From assembly GCA_002491195.1 (NCBI GenBank), contig DKVL01000088.1:1-57240 (forward strand): a stretch of DNA of 57,240 nt, in the 5' to 3' direction. The notes beneath the pieces are model-generated. The model was not told the DNA's origin. It did no database searches and saw only the letters and a list, made by a program, of their open reading frames with translations. This DNA is from Lachnospiraceae bacterium UBA7179 (GTDB taxonomy: Bacteria > Bacillota > Clostridia > Lachnospirales > Lachnospiraceae). Positions 1 through 9,467 of this stretch are shown piece after piece (position 1 is the stretch's first letter; every line of letters starts with the position of its first letter). The position numbers and the translations under genes are program-made.

Positions 1-22
1 TTCGGAATTTGCTCAATTATAG
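1..22. repeat. Terminal inverted repeat of an IS-like element (left edge)
   Basis: The reverse complement of the first 22 bases, CTATAATTGAGCAAATTCCG plus AA, matches the last 21 bases of the window at about 19 of 22 positions. The two copies face outward from the window, as expected if both window ends run into copies of one insertion sequence. The transposase itself is not in view and I cannot name the family. Confidence 0.5.
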
Positions 23-32
23 TTATTACTTC

Positions 33-93
33 ATAAAAATACAAAAATCAAAATATGGACCTCAGATCCAAAAATTAATTTTTGTATTTTTAT
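33..93. repeat. Perfect 16-bp inverted repeat, AT-rich hairpin
   Basis: ATAAAAATACAAAAAT at 33-48 is the exact reverse complement of 78-93, with a 29-base loop. It could be a bidirectional terminator for the minus-strand genes ending at 349 or belong to the mobile element at the window edge. The rest of the gap (94-348) holds no supported gene. Confidence 0.5.
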
Positions 94-348
94 TTCAGAA
101 GATCATTTTTGACCAACTTTTTCCATTTCGGGAAACCCGTAACTGAAAAAGTATTAAAGCGTCCAGTAAAATCAAGTGTTTGGCAACATTTGTATTTTTT
201 GTAATATTCCACATTTTCCTTAACTCTGTTTTCATCTCACGCAGTTGCACAAACGTCTTTCACCATCAGACAATTCTTCTATCAGGTTTTTAAGACCTCT
301 ATTATTTCCTGAATCAGACAGGCTGTTCCAATACTCTGATTCCATCAG

Positions 349-1086
349 TTACCTGAGCAGTCTGTCCATTGCCTTCTCATCCGCATCAGGATACAGTTCT
401 TTCAGACGGCTGTAAATCTTTTCTTTCGACGCAAGAGGCTCCTCATTATATGAATCCGTCACCACGTCATATCCCCATAAATCCTCCGGACGGCAGTAAA
501 CGCAGACCGACATTCCATATTCCTGTCCTTTCTTATTCCGTTTCCGCTGGAACTCTTTTATGGTAAGGTAGGTCTGCATCTGCAGTTCTGTCATGATCCC
601 GTCAAAATTTTTATAACCGTCTTTTCCAAACCCTGCAAATTGCTTTAACTGCAGCCCCATATATTCCTTGATCCTGTCATCGGAATCTTTCTCAAAGCAG
701 TCCATGATCCTCTTGTGCCTTATATTGGCAAGCCCGTCATCCCACCTTGCATCAAAATCATATCCGTCTCTCCTGAAATTCACAAATACAGGCAGCCACT
801 CCATGCTGATAAATCCCGCTTTTCTGCCAAAGAATTTACCGTATGCGACTTCCCCTGTTCCTGCAATGATCTCCCTCCACTGCCATGGATCCTGCTCCCT
901 GTCACCTGTCCACCAATAAAGAGGTGATACATACTCCTCTGCAGAAAACCCTTCTATTTCATTCTTAAATAATGGCAGAAATCCTGTTTCATTGATCAAA
1001 CTGATCAACTCCCTGTATGTCTTTATACGGCGTGGATCATCCCAGTCCATGCCGTGCATTACCCATGCGTCACTTTCATTCGCCAT
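349..1086 (-). CDS. AlkZ-related protein, function unknown
   Basis: A 245-residue soluble protein. The block GFLPLF (residues 35-40), WWTGD (58-62), DPWQWR (66-71) and the YGKFFGRKAGFIS stretch near 82-94 are typical of the Firmicute proteins that databases call AlkZ-related. AlkZ-type winged-helix glycosylases act on DNA, but I see no demonstrated catalytic motif here, so activity on DNA is only an association. The start at 1086 has an AGGAAAGGG ribosome site. The gene lies 21 bases after the MBL-fold gene and is probably co-transcribed with it. There is no signal peptide or membrane segment, so it should be cytoplasmic. Confidence 0.7.
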   Translation of the reverse strand: MANESDAWVMHGMDWDDPRRIKTYRELISLINETGFLPLFKNEIEGFSAEEYVSPLYWWTGDREQDPWQWREIIAGTGEVAYGKFFGRKAGFISMEWLPVFVNFRRDGYDFDARWDDGLANIRHKRIMDCFEKDSDDRIKEYMGLQLKQFAGFGKDGYKNFDGIMTELQMQTYLTIKEFQRKRNKKGQEYGMSVCVYCRPEDLWGYDVVTDSYNEEPLASKEKIYSRLKELYPDADEKAMDRLLR

Positions 1087-1107
1087 ATATTTTCCCTTTC
1101 CTGTCCG

Positions 1108-1731
1108 TCATATCATTACCCGCACTTCTATCCTGCTGTCCACAAGCTCCGCAAACCGTTTCCCATCATCTCGTGAACCAACGACTGTCCCATAATGTGT
1201 AGGGATTGCAAGGTTCGGCTTCATACGGTTAACAAGTTTTGCTGCTTCTTTACTGTCCATCGTATATTTCCCACCGACAGGTATAAGCGCCACATCACAT
1301 TTTATGTCCTGATTTTCAGGTGTCATGTCGGTATCGCCCGCCACATAATATCTGACATTATCCATTGTTACAATATAACCTACATAACCCTTTCCCCTTG
1401 TGTGAAACGGCTTTAGCCTGTTGTATGCGGGGACTGCATTGATCATGATCCCCTCTGCTTCCGTTATTCCGCCGGGACAGACAAATCTGCATTTAAGATT
1501 CCCCATTTTTTCCTCATACCCTCTCATGCTCTCCGGCATGATGATCCATGTGTCTGGATTTGCCACTTTTCCAATATCTTCCGGCGAATAGTGATCATGG
1601 TGTTCATGGGTTACAAATACAAGGTCTGCATCATGGCTTTCTTCCTGAACCTCGAAAGGATCAAAATAGATTATCTTTTTTCCGGCAATCTTAATGCTGC
1701 TATGCGTTAAAACTTTTACTTCTTCAAACAT
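1108..1731 (-). CDS. MBL-fold metallo-hydrolase (UlaG-like)
   Basis: This 207-residue protein has the metallo-beta-lactamase fold signature HEHHDH (residues 42-47), a GDTD metal-bridging motif at 132-135 and a late histidine in PTHYG (177-181). These residues bind a dinuclear metal centre, usually zinc, and the fold hydrolyses phosphoester, lactone or similar bonds. Its compact length and lack of a substrate-specific insertion resemble the UlaG-like MBL group found widely in Firmicutes, whose substrate is mostly unknown. It is cytoplasmic by lack of a signal. It precedes the AlkZ-related gene by 21 bases in the same orientation. Confidence 0.85.
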   Translation of the reverse strand: MFEEVKVLTHSSIKIAGKKIIYFDPFEVQEESHDADLVFVTHEHHDHYSPEDIGKVANPDTWIIMPESMRGYEEKMGNLKCRFVCPGGITEAEGIMINAVPAYNRLKPFHTRGKGYVGYIVTMDNVRYYVAGDTDMTPENQDIKCDVALIPVGGKYTMDSKEAAKLVNRMKPNLAIPTHYGTVVGSRDDGKRFAELVDSRIEVRVMI

Positions 1732-1815
1732 GTTTCATACCCCTGTTTTGTACAATCATTTATCTATTCTGTTTTACTGGCAGTCAGAGATGCTTACAGT
1801 CATCCAATCATATCC

Positions 1816-2208
1816 CTAAAATCTGATCACTTCCGGCTCATGTGTAAATGAAGATATGGTGGCAGTTACATTTTCTAAGTAAAAAACCTGTGTATTTCCA
1901 TCATCTGCCGCATACATATTCTGCAGCCCCGGATAAGCATCCAGCATGGACTGTCTTGCCTCTGTCCGGTCATCTTCTACAAGTGTACCCGCCACCCTGA
2001 TCCATTCTCCGTCTTTCATGGCACATATTTCCACTTTGCCGTTTGCCATGATCTGTTTTGACACACTTTTTATCCGGCCAGTCTGAATATAAAGTTTTCC
2101 CTCAAAGATATGTATCGTGCCAAATGGTCTTACCCTTGGCTGGTCACCCTCAACCGTTGCCAGATAATAAGTTTCTGCATCCCTTAAAAATTGAAATACT
2201 TTTTCCAT
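1816..2208 (-). CDS. Pyridoxamine 5'-phosphate oxidase family protein
   Basis: A 130-residue single-domain split-barrel flavin-binding protein. The N-terminus YYLATVEGDQPRVRPFG and the following GRIKSVSKQI region are the usual FMN-contact segments of the small PNPOx-like family. Family members bind FMN, F420 or haem and reduce diverse small molecules; true PdxH activity is unlikely at this size. An AAAGGAG site lies 11 bases before the ATG at 2208. It lies 84 bases upstream of the MBL-fold gene in the same direction, so shared transcription is possible. Confidence 0.85.
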   Translation of the reverse strand: MEKVFQFLRDAETYYLATVEGDQPRVRPFGTIHIFEGKLYIQTGRIKSVSKQIMANGKVEICAMKDGEWIRVAGTLVEDDRTEARQSMLDAYPGLQNMYAADDGNTQVFYLENVTATISSFTHEPEVIRF

Positions 2209-2664
2209 GTTCTACAATCTCCTTTGTTATTAAAATGCTCTACAATATGTTTTTACTACCCCATACTTTTACATAAGCATAAGTATAATTCTTCCTATAT
2301 GCTATTTCCATTCTTATTTCTTTCAAAACGCAATTTCATTAATTTTGAATATGGGAATTCATTCTGCCATATCATTATTTTCCTTCACAGGAACATACAA
2401 GTTACAATATTCATGTGTACCCTCTTCGGGTATAAAAACATAATATGCAACAATTGGAAGCATATCTCTGCCATAAGTATATCGAAATCCAGGCGCAATC
2501 TGCTCTCCAAGCCAATGTTATGGAGGAATGCTGACTATCCACGGCTTGTGTCAATGCCCGTATTTCGGACATTCTCTGGTGTGAGAAAAGTCTGCTGTGC
2601 AGACTTAGAAATTCTTTGCGAAGTAGCGTGAGTAAAAATTGCTGAAAGAAATCAGAAATTCTTC

Positions 2665-2978
2665 TCACGCTAAAGTCTCTGCAAATATCTGTTTCAGAAT
2701 TTCAGACGGAATATCCTGTCTCAGATAGATTTGTAACATACCTTTTGGAGTAAATTTATAACCTGTTAATTTTTTCTTTGTGAAAAACAGCGGCCTGTGC
2801 CTCAATGTTAATATGATCTTTAAATGGTATCAGCCGCACGAAAGATTTACCGACATAATAGCTCGGCAGTTTTGCCCATAACACTTCCTCAAGTTCACAG
2901 GACACACTGTCAAAAATCATCTGCCTTGCACGTTCTCTCTGCTCTGTGCTGAGTGCCCTCAGCTTATGATAAAAACTT
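2665..2978 (-). pseudogene. DUF1801-like protein, frameshifted and N-terminally truncated
   Basis: Reading the minus strand from 2978 gives a peptide with LSTEQRERARQMIFDSV, then WAKLPSYYVGKSFVRLIPF and HINIEAQAAV, which stops early at KINRL. Removing one A from the six-A run at 2770-2775 restores the frame and continues as LTGYKFTPKGMLQIYL and on to FAETLA with a stop at 2665. The layout matches DUF1801 (YdhG-like) proteins. There is no start codon with a ribosome site upstream; an in-frame TGA precedes the homology, so the N-terminus is also lost. The stretch 2209-2664 holds nothing I can support. Confidence 0.65.
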
Positions 2979-3080
2979 CACACCAGCTTTATGAATTTGT
3001 AGAAATCTATTGAAAACTGCTATCTGCTGTATTATAATGCAAATCATTGTGAATGTTACTTCTGAAGCAGAAAGGATCTT

Positions 3081-4256
3081 ATGGCTACTATTTTATTGAT
3101 CGTAATCTACATCGCATTCATCGGGCTTGGAATACCGGATTCCCTCTTTGGAACGGCATGGCCCGCAATTTATACAGAATTTGGGCTTCCAATCTCTTTT
3201 GCAAGTTTTGTGACTGTGATCATATCCTGTGGCACAATCGTCTCAAGTATGGCCAGCGCCAAGGTGATCGGAAGGTTTGGGACAAACAGAGTCTCCGCAT
3301 TCAGTACGGCAATGACAGCTGCAGCATTGCTGGGTTTTTCCTGTTCCGGCAGCCTGATCGCAATGTGCCTGTTTGCAGTCCCTTTGGGTCTTGGCGCCGG
3401 GGCGATCGACACTGCACTCAACAATTATGTGGCACTGCACTATTCCGCCACACATATGAGTTTCCTCCACTGCTTTTATGGAATCGGTGTAACTGTGAGT
3501 CCGTACATTTTATCATTGGTAATCAGCGGAAATCATAGATGGAGGGGCGGATATAAGATTGCATTTGGTTTACAGCTTGTGATCACACTGGTTCTGTTGT
3601 TTACCCTGCCCCTATGGAGCAAAGCGCACGGCAGCGAGAACACATCTGACGGAAAAGAAATGAAAACGCTGACATTCAGGGAGATTATTCAGATTCCTGG
3701 CGTAAAGCTTATGTGGTGTCTGTTTATAACTTCCTGTGCGATTGAATGTACCTGTGGCGGCTGGGGCAGTACATTTCTGGTGGAATACAAACAAATACTG
3801 CCTGAGCATGCTGCAAAAATCATCATGTACTACTATGCAGGAATGGCTCTGGGAAGATTCCTGTCCGGTGTTCTGGCCGCCCGGCTAAACAGCTGGCAGA
3901 TCATAAAAATCGGACAGTGCATCTTAGGCGCCGCACTCGTCATCCTCCTTTTACCATTGCCGGCTTTTCTTTCTGCGGTTGGTCTCTTTATGGTCGGTCT
4001 CGGTAACGGACCGCTGTTTCCAAATTTCAATTACCTGACACCGCAGAATTTCGGGGAGGAGGTTTCCCAGTCTGTGATCGGAACGCAGATGGCCGCCTCT
4101 TATGTCGGAATCATGGCTGCCCCGGCTGTCTGCGGCATTCTGGGGCAGAATATCAGTATGGGTATCTTTCCTGTTTACCTGCTTGTTTTTTACTGCATTA
4201 TGCTGATCACAACACACAGAGTCAGAACAGTACTGGCGCATAAACCGCAGCGTTAG
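3081..4256 (+). CDS. MFS transporter
   Basis: A 391-residue hydrophobic protein with about twelve membrane helices in two halves. The opening segment GIPDSLFGTAWPAIY and the second-helix region rich in small residues are characteristic of Firmicute major facilitator proteins distantly related to FucP-type sugar permeases. The substrate cannot be read from the sequence. The ATG at 3081 follows an AAAGGAT site. The gene is convergent with the GH2 gene: its stop codon (4254-4256) overlaps the GH2 stop (4253-4255). Co-location with glycan enzymes makes a sugar or sugar acid a reasonable guess. Confidence 0.8.
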   Translation: MATILLIVIYIAFIGLGIPDSLFGTAWPAIYTEFGLPISFASFVTVIISCGTIVSSMASAKVIGRFGTNRVSAFSTAMTAAALLGFSCSGSLIAMCLFAVPLGLGAGAIDTALNNYVALHYSATHMSFLHCFYGIGVTVSPYILSLVISGNHRWRGGYKIAFGLQLVITLVLLFTLPLWSKAHGSENTSDGKEMKTLTFREIIQIPGVKLMWCLFITSCAIECTCGGWGSTFLVEYKQILPEHAAKIIMYYYAGMALGRFLSGVLAARLNSWQIIKIGQCILGAALVILLLPLPAFLSAVGLFMVGLGNGPLFPNFNYLTPQNFGEEVSQSVIGTQMAASYVGIMAAPAVCGILGQNISMGIFPVYLLVFYCIMLITTHRVRTVLAHKPQR

Positions 4257-5947
4257 GAATCCGGCGTTATATCGAGATAATCTGAATAGAATTCGAAAAT
4301 CCGTTTCACGACATCATAACTCAGCTTGTGCCTGCGGTACTCATCCACCACACCCTTATTGTTCATCGTCCGCGGACGGCCGGCAAACCACTCGTCGCTC
4401 ACGCGGACATCACAAAACTGCCAGATATAGACACCGCTGCATCCCTTGTGCTCCATGACAGCCGTAAGCTGTTTTTCCAACGCTTCCGCCTGATACTCCT
4501 CCGTCCATTTGGCATGGTGGTTATTCCGGAAACCATAGATCGCACCCGCACCTGTCTCTGTGACCAGAAACGGCTTCCCGCGTCCGCCGGTCTCCCTTTG
4601 TACCCATTGATACAAATCGTCCAGGTATTCTGCCGGCGGCGTGTCATGATACCAGAGTGGATAGATATTATAAGAGACCACCTCCGGCATGCCGAAACAA
4701 AGATCTGTCTTAAATTTGCAGCTCGCCGAGGAACGTGGTCTGGATGGATCCAGTGATCTTATCAGGTCATACTGCTTTTCATAACATTCTTTCCCATACG
4801 CACTGTCGCTGGCACACTCATTCAGGATGCCCCATATATAAATACAGGGATGGTTATAATGCAGCGGTATCATCTCGCGGATCACTGCTTCTGCCTGGGG
4901 CTCAAAATTCGGATTCTGCATGTCTTCAAGGCTCAGTCCCCGGGCATGGTTTTCCTCCCAGACCAGGATCCCCTGTTCATCACACAGGTCCAGAAAGATC
5001 TCGTCATCAGGATAATGAACAGCGCGGATGGAATTTGCCCCGAGATGTCTTATCATTTCCAGATCAGCTGCAATAGCCGCATATGGCAGTGCACACCCGA
5101 ACTGCGGGTGGTCCTCGTGTCTGCAGAATCCCTTGATCCTAACCGCGTGTCCATTTAACAGGATTCTGTCCCTGTCCGTCCTGATTTCCCTGAATCCAAA
5201 CCTGTCAATCAGATCATCTATCTTCTGCCCATCTCTCTCCAGCTCCGCTTTGGCATAATAAAGCTCAGGATGTTCCATTTCCCATGTCTTAACCTGATCA
5301 AACACAAAGTCCTCACACAGCATACATTCCTCATTTGCCCTGATCATCACTTTTTTCCAGTGATGCACTTTGCCAGCGACCGAAAGGCTGACATCCACGG
5401 CCTGATCTTTTCCGGAAAGGCTGACAACAAAGATTTCCGCCCTGGCCTTCCACTCTCCATTTTCCATATATGGCGTAATGTGAAGAAGTCTGATATACAG
5501 TTCATCAAGCTGTTCCAACACGACAGGTCTGCTTATTCCGCCATACGACATATAATCATTGGGGATATGGAGGGCGCTCTCACTGCTGAAACGGTTATCC
5601 GCCTTTATTTCAAGTGTGTGCCCGCATTCTTCAAGATCCTTTACGATCACGCTGAATGCTGTATAGGCGTTGTAATGGCCAGCAATTTCCTTTCCGTCAA
5701 GATATACTCTGGCAGTGTGGCTCACTCCCTTCAGCTCCAGGCGGATCGTTCCACCCGCATAAAATTTCTTTCTAAAAATCCCCTCTCCCCTGTAATCAGA
5801 AAAATCAGACAGATTTTCCCAGCAGCAGGGTGTTGCAGTCTGAAATGTCTGGCCTGCATACTCCCCCTGGCAGGGCACAAACTCCCACAGACTCCCAGTA
5901 AGCTCCTGCTGTTTTCTTATATTATGCGTCGCAAATGTTCTTATCAT
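4253..5947 (-). CDS. Glycoside hydrolase family 2 enzyme (beta-glucuronidase/galactosidase type)
   Basis: This 564-residue protein has the GH2 order: jelly-roll domain (about 10-150), Ig-like domain (150-255) and TIM barrel (260-560). The acid/base is E377 in the GILNEC motif and the nucleophile is E464 in TETGAGA. The length is close to beta-glucuronidases and much shorter than LacZ. No signal peptide is present, so it should act on imported oligosaccharides. AGGAGG precedes the ATG by 11 bases. It lies 52 bases downstream of the heparinase-like fragment, and before that gene decayed the two may have formed one operon for a uronic-acid-containing glycan. Confidence 0.85.
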   Translation of the reverse strand: MIRTFATHNIRKQQELTGSLWEFVPCQGEYAGQTFQTATPCCWENLSDFSDYRGEGIFRKKFYAGGTIRLELKGVSHTARVYLDGKEIAGHYNAYTAFSVIVKDLEECGHTLEIKADNRFSSESALHIPNDYMSYGGISRPVVLEQLDELYIRLLHITPYMENGEWKARAEIFVVSLSGKDQAVDVSLSVAGKVHHWKKVMIRANEECMLCEDFVFDQVKTWEMEHPELYYAKAELERDGQKIDDLIDRFGFREIRTDRDRILLNGHAVRIKGFCRHEDHPQFGCALPYAAIAADLEMIRHLGANSIRAVHYPDDEIFLDLCDEQGILVWEENHARGLSLEDMQNPNFEPQAEAVIREMIPLHYNHPCIYIWGILNECASDSAYGKECYEKQYDLIRSLDPSRPRSSASCKFKTDLCFGMPEVVSYNIYPLWYHDTPPAEYLDDLYQWVQRETGGRGKPFLVTETGAGAIYGFRNNHHAKWTEEYQAEALEKQLTAVMEHKGCSGVYIWQFCDVRVSDEWFAGRPRTMNNKGVVDEYRRHKLSYDVVKRIFEFYSDYLDITPDS

Positions 5948-5999
5948 GCCCGCTTATACCTCCTGCGTATCCTATAACCCTGTTTTCATCAGATCCTCA

Positions 6000-7295
6000 T
6001 TACCAATTTAACACGATTCCTTCATATTTACAACAATCCAGATCAAATACAATGACGTTTCCGCACGCCATCCTGTCCTCAATCTGGTACAGTGTAACCG
6101 GCGCAGTCATCTCTGTGTGCGCCGCGACCACCAGATAGGTCTTACCGCCATGTACGATCTTCAATCCTTCCGCCAGCTCCTCCGCATATTCCTGCTGGTC
6201 AATAAAGGATTTTACAGGTATTTTTTCCACAGAATCCCCCTGGTGTGCATCTTTGACGCAGACTGTTATCATAGAGTGAAATCCCTGTTTCCTGCAGGTA
6301 CATTGTATCCCCGGATTATCTGTCATCTGATTGTAATGCAGCGACTGCTTCGCGCCAAAAACTTCCGCCTCACACCTTTCATCAAAAAACAGGTCGGCCT
6401 TCGCCGCTCCATTCTTATAATGCGCGCGATGTCCCTCCAGCGTAAGCTCACCGCGATAATCAAAATGCCAGAAATGTGCATACGAATGCATACCGCTGGT
6501 ATAGCACTCATCGATGACCACATAGATCTCTGCCCCGATCTGAAGCACTTTCCGGTTTACCCAGACCGGATTATCCAGCCGCATATACCCTGTATGACCG
6601 ACGCTGACAAACCTGCAGCCCCCTCTTTCCACAAAACACTGCCTGCTCTGCGCAGACACTGTCCTGGTAAACCAGGAGTGACTCCACTCATCGATATCCC
6701 TGCCATCTACCTGTATCGTATTGTGCGCCGCCGTTCCCCGGAATGCAAGCCGCTCTGGCTTCGTCACATAAGTGTAGCGCCCGGAATCGACCAGCGCATC
6801 CTGGCCATTCAAAATCAGATCGATATGCAGCGTATCAGAATGTCCGTGACTTGTACCAAGCAGTCCGCCGTCAAAATGAAGCATATCCGCATCTGCACTC
6901 CACGAGGAACGTATTACCGTATGTCCGCTGTCATACAATTGTGTGGAAACAAATCCGGGTTCCCTTGCTGGCAGGCTTTCGTAAAAGGACCTTCCGCACT
7001 CCCCAAAAAGCCAGACATTGTCATATCCCGGAGATGTGCCCCCGGCCCACCGGAAAACAGGATCCTCATAAACATAGGCTGCAAGTGCATAAATTGACTT
7101 CGTATTCATATCGTCGCTGTCACCCATGCTCAGCTGCTGTCCGTCCGGTTTTCTAAGCGCAAGCCCTGCCATAGCCATCCTGCGGACATTTTCATGCAAA
7201 GACTCCGGAAGCGTGTTTTCTCCAAGTCTGGCAAAAAATACCATCTCCAGCACACATTGCAGTATCTCAAAATGATACATTGGCGACTGTTCCAA
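6000..7295 (-). pseudogene. Heparinase II/III-like protein, 5'-truncated
   Basis: The product reads EQSPMYHFEILQCVLEMV near its start, GDSDD, then the beta-sandwich region with GTSHGHSDTLHIDL and FRGTAAHNTIQVDG, all typical of the C-terminal two thirds of heparinase II/III-type polysaccharide lyases. Family members are roughly 600-650 residues with an N-terminal alpha-toroid; here only about 431 residues remain and the only usable start is a TTG with no clear ribosome site. The frame stays open upstream but runs into an orphan end of a fold-back element (7312-7334) and then a terminator. The toroid is missing, so I call it a pseudogene. Confidence 0.75.
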
Positions 7296-7311
7296 CCTAT
7301 AACCAGATGTA

Positions 7312-7334
7312 AGGAACTGTAGAAAAATAACTGA
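7312..7334 (+). repeat. Orphan end of the 160-bp fold-back element
   Basis: AGGAACTGTAGAAAAATAAC followed by TGA matches the left end of the element at 34286 in 22 of 23 positions. No second end is found nearby. It lies at the exact point where the heparinase homology stops. Confidence 0.6.
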
Positions 7335-7354
7335 ATCTAATTTTTCAGGGCAAA

Positions 7355-7392
7355 AAGAAGCGTGGGCACTTCTTTAAGTGACCACGCTTCTT
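7355..7392 (-). terminator. Rho-independent terminator of the GH115-like gene
   Basis: An 11-bp stem AAGAAGCGTGG/CCACGCTTCTT, one G-A mismatch, a further 5-bp stem and a CTTT loop. On the minus strand it follows the GH115-like stop at 7403 by 10 bases and is trailed by TTTTTG. It should uncouple that gene from the heparinase fragment. Confidence 0.75.
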
Positions 7393-7402
7393 AGTCTCAA
7401 CC

Positions 7403-9328
7403 CTACCGCTCACCTTTCATTTTTTCAAACAATACCTCATCCGTATCACGGTTATCATGGTTCATCTGTAACCATACCTTCCTGTCCGAAGCATCGTAAA
7501 ACAGCTCTCTGGGCCAGTTCCAGAATCCTGGTCCATCGGAAAGATTCCTGATATAAAACATAAAATTCCGCAGCATATATGCCGTAAACTTAAAATCCGC
7601 AAAACATTCATTTGCATAAAAGCCCTCCCACACACCATATTCCGATTCCCGCAGAAGTCTGTCCGCCATCTCAAACTCTTCTGCCGCAAGACCGGTAAAG
7701 TAAAACGCGCTTATGCAGTTATTATGAAATAATTCCTCACAGGCCCGCACAAAAAGGGAACCGCCTCTATAACCATGATAATGCAGTCTGCCGTGCAGAA
7801 TAACCGTGCTTTCATAAAGCTTTCCCCACTCCCGCGCATGTTTTTCCAGAAATTCCTTATAATTTTTCTCCCCTTCGGCACATTTTTCCTGAAACCACGT
7901 TAACTGTTCTTTGATCGGAAGGCTGCCTGTTGCCCACTCCATGGCGGTGCAATGATCCCTGTTTTTCATGAGATCCGATGTAAAAGCCCTCACACTGAAA
8001 TTATAGAAATGGTCTCCCGCCGCCTCATCTTCGTGTTCACCGAACAGTACCGCCGCACTGGCATAATCGAGGAACGCATCGGCAGCTTTCTTTTCAACAA
8101 AATATGTTTCCGCAAATTGATAAACGTCAAATTTTTCTCCTTTCCATAAATCACTTATGGCGGCAAGCATGAAAACATGGGGACGGATATTGGAACAGTT
8201 TACAACAAGATAGTCATCCGCTCCCTTCTGAAAAGCATTCCCAAGCTCGCGCGTTATAAAACCAAGGCTCACCCCGGCCTGCGTAATATGGGAACAGGAA
8301 TGAAGGTCGCAATAGGAAACATGATAATAAATCCCATACTGGCTGTCGTTTTCATCAGGCAGTGCCACGGTGTGGGGATTATCCAGCCCGATACGGCGCG
8401 ACACCATCTTGCCATATCCATTATCCGCAAATATTTTGATGATGTCCTCAGGTAGATCCAGACAGCCCTTTCGGTAAAGTTCCATCATTTCACCATAAAG
8501 ATATGCACAGCAGACAGGTTCATAGACTTTTTTGTGAATCATGTCATATTGAAGCCGTATGATCCCGCTGATCAGTCCTCCGCGCTTTTCATCGGTATCA
8601 TATTCCGTGTTTTTGTCCGAGTCCCAGAACGGCGTATCCCCCTGTCCCCTGAATCCCAGATTCCAGATTACCTTGAAATCTTTCTGCCACTCGATCCCAT
8701 CCTCCCACAGCTTTTGGAATTTATCCGGATACGTCTGGTAAGACGGTACCAGATCCGGGTAAGCTTTTACAAACATATCCGCTCCCAGGGGCTCCGCATG
8801 GTGGTGGGTAAGCCACAGGCCGTAGGATGCCGCAAGCGCACTGTGCTCCCGTGTAACCTGTGTATCGGGAATAACCATATTTCCCCCACAGCACAGGATG
8901 GTCTCAAAAGCCATCTTCCATGGCAGGAGCGCATCACCCCCCGGAGTCCAGTGCGTCAACAGAATCTCATCATTTAAAAACCAACCGCGGAAACGGATCC
9001 TTGCAGGAGCTGACTTATAGTCCCCTACTTCCGCATTGTCTGCAGGCTTTACCCGAAAATCATACCAGAACCAAAAAGGGGGAATGCCAAGTGAATGCTG
9101 GCTGATATGCAGAAGGCCGTATATGAAACCAAGGTCATCTGCAGCATATATATTTCCGTCCTTAATCTCAAACTGTTCTTCAGGCATATCTGATTCTATC
9201 AGCTTTATCGCTCCCCCATCCGAATCTGAGGAACAAAAAGCTGCATTCATATCCCGCCGGAGAATGTCAATGGCATTTACGACAGCCTTATGACTGCCAT
9301 GATAAATAATTTTTGTGTTGATATTCAT
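7403..9328 (-). CDS. Glycoside hydrolase family 115-like protein
   Basis: A 641-residue protein. RFRGWFLNDE (112-121), THHHAEPLG (174-182) and LGFRGQGDTPFW (224-235) align by eye with the GH115 blocks YRGxFINDE, GTSHHEPM and GMRGDGD. GH115 enzymes remove alpha-1,2-linked (4-O-methyl)glucuronic acid from xylan. The protein is shorter than the usual 800-1000 residues because the C-terminal accessory domain appears absent. No signal peptide is seen, so it would act inside the cell on imported oligosaccharides. It is divergent from an AraC regulator and ends at a strong terminator. Substrate specificity is uncertain. Confidence 0.65.
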   Translation of the reverse strand: MNINTKIIYHGSHKAVVNAIDILRRDMNAAFCSSDSDGGAIKLIESDMPEEQFEIKDGNIYAADDLGFIYGLLHISQHSLGIPPFWFWYDFRVKPADNAEVGDYKSAPARIRFRGWFLNDEILLTHWTPGGDALLPWKMAFETILCCGGNMVIPDTQVTREHSALAASYGLWLTHHHAEPLGADMFVKAYPDLVPSYQTYPDKFQKLWEDGIEWQKDFKVIWNLGFRGQGDTPFWDSDKNTEYDTDEKRGGLISGIIRLQYDMIHKKVYEPVCCAYLYGEMMELYRKGCLDLPEDIIKIFADNGYGKMVSRRIGLDNPHTVALPDENDSQYGIYYHVSYCDLHSCSHITQAGVSLGFITRELGNAFQKGADDYLVVNCSNIRPHVFMLAAISDLWKGEKFDVYQFAETYFVEKKAADAFLDYASAAVLFGEHEDEAAGDHFYNFSVRAFTSDLMKNRDHCTAMEWATGSLPIKEQLTWFQEKCAEGEKNYKEFLEKHAREWGKLYESTVILHGRLHYHGYRGGSLFVRACEELFHNNCISAFYFTGLAAEEFEMADRLLRESEYGVWEGFYANECFADFKFTAYMLRNFMFYIRNLSDGPGFWNWPRELFYDASDRKVWLQMNHDNRDTDEVLFEKMKGER

Positions 9329-9407
9329 TTTTAATTAACCTTATATTCTTCCTTTCAATGATTGTACATCATTCTATAACAACTTGATTAAAAATTATAT
9401 AATCATA

Positions 9408-9436
9408 TTGTGTTTTTACACCAGAAATTGTATTAT
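9408..9436 (+). promoter_or_regulatory. Sigma-A-type promoter of the AraC gene
   Basis: TTGTGT at 9408-9413 and TATTAT at 9431-9436 are separated by 17 bases and lie 31 bases before the ATG at 9468. Confidence 0.5.
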
Positions 9437-9467
9437 ATTCATATATTTGAAAAGGAAGAGAAATTGA

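Noticed and set aside
2411..2668. An 85-codon minus-strand open frame after the DUF1801 remnant
   Set aside because: No ribosome site and no protein-like motif; it overlaps the end of the pseudogene in another frame.
2624..2671. AGCGTGAG/CTCACGCT inverted pair
   Set aside because: Only 8 bp with a 32-base loop and no T-run; too weak to call a terminator.
6117..7097. A 326-codon open frame on the plus strand
   Set aside because: It is antisense to the heparinase-like fragment and has no recognisable domain.
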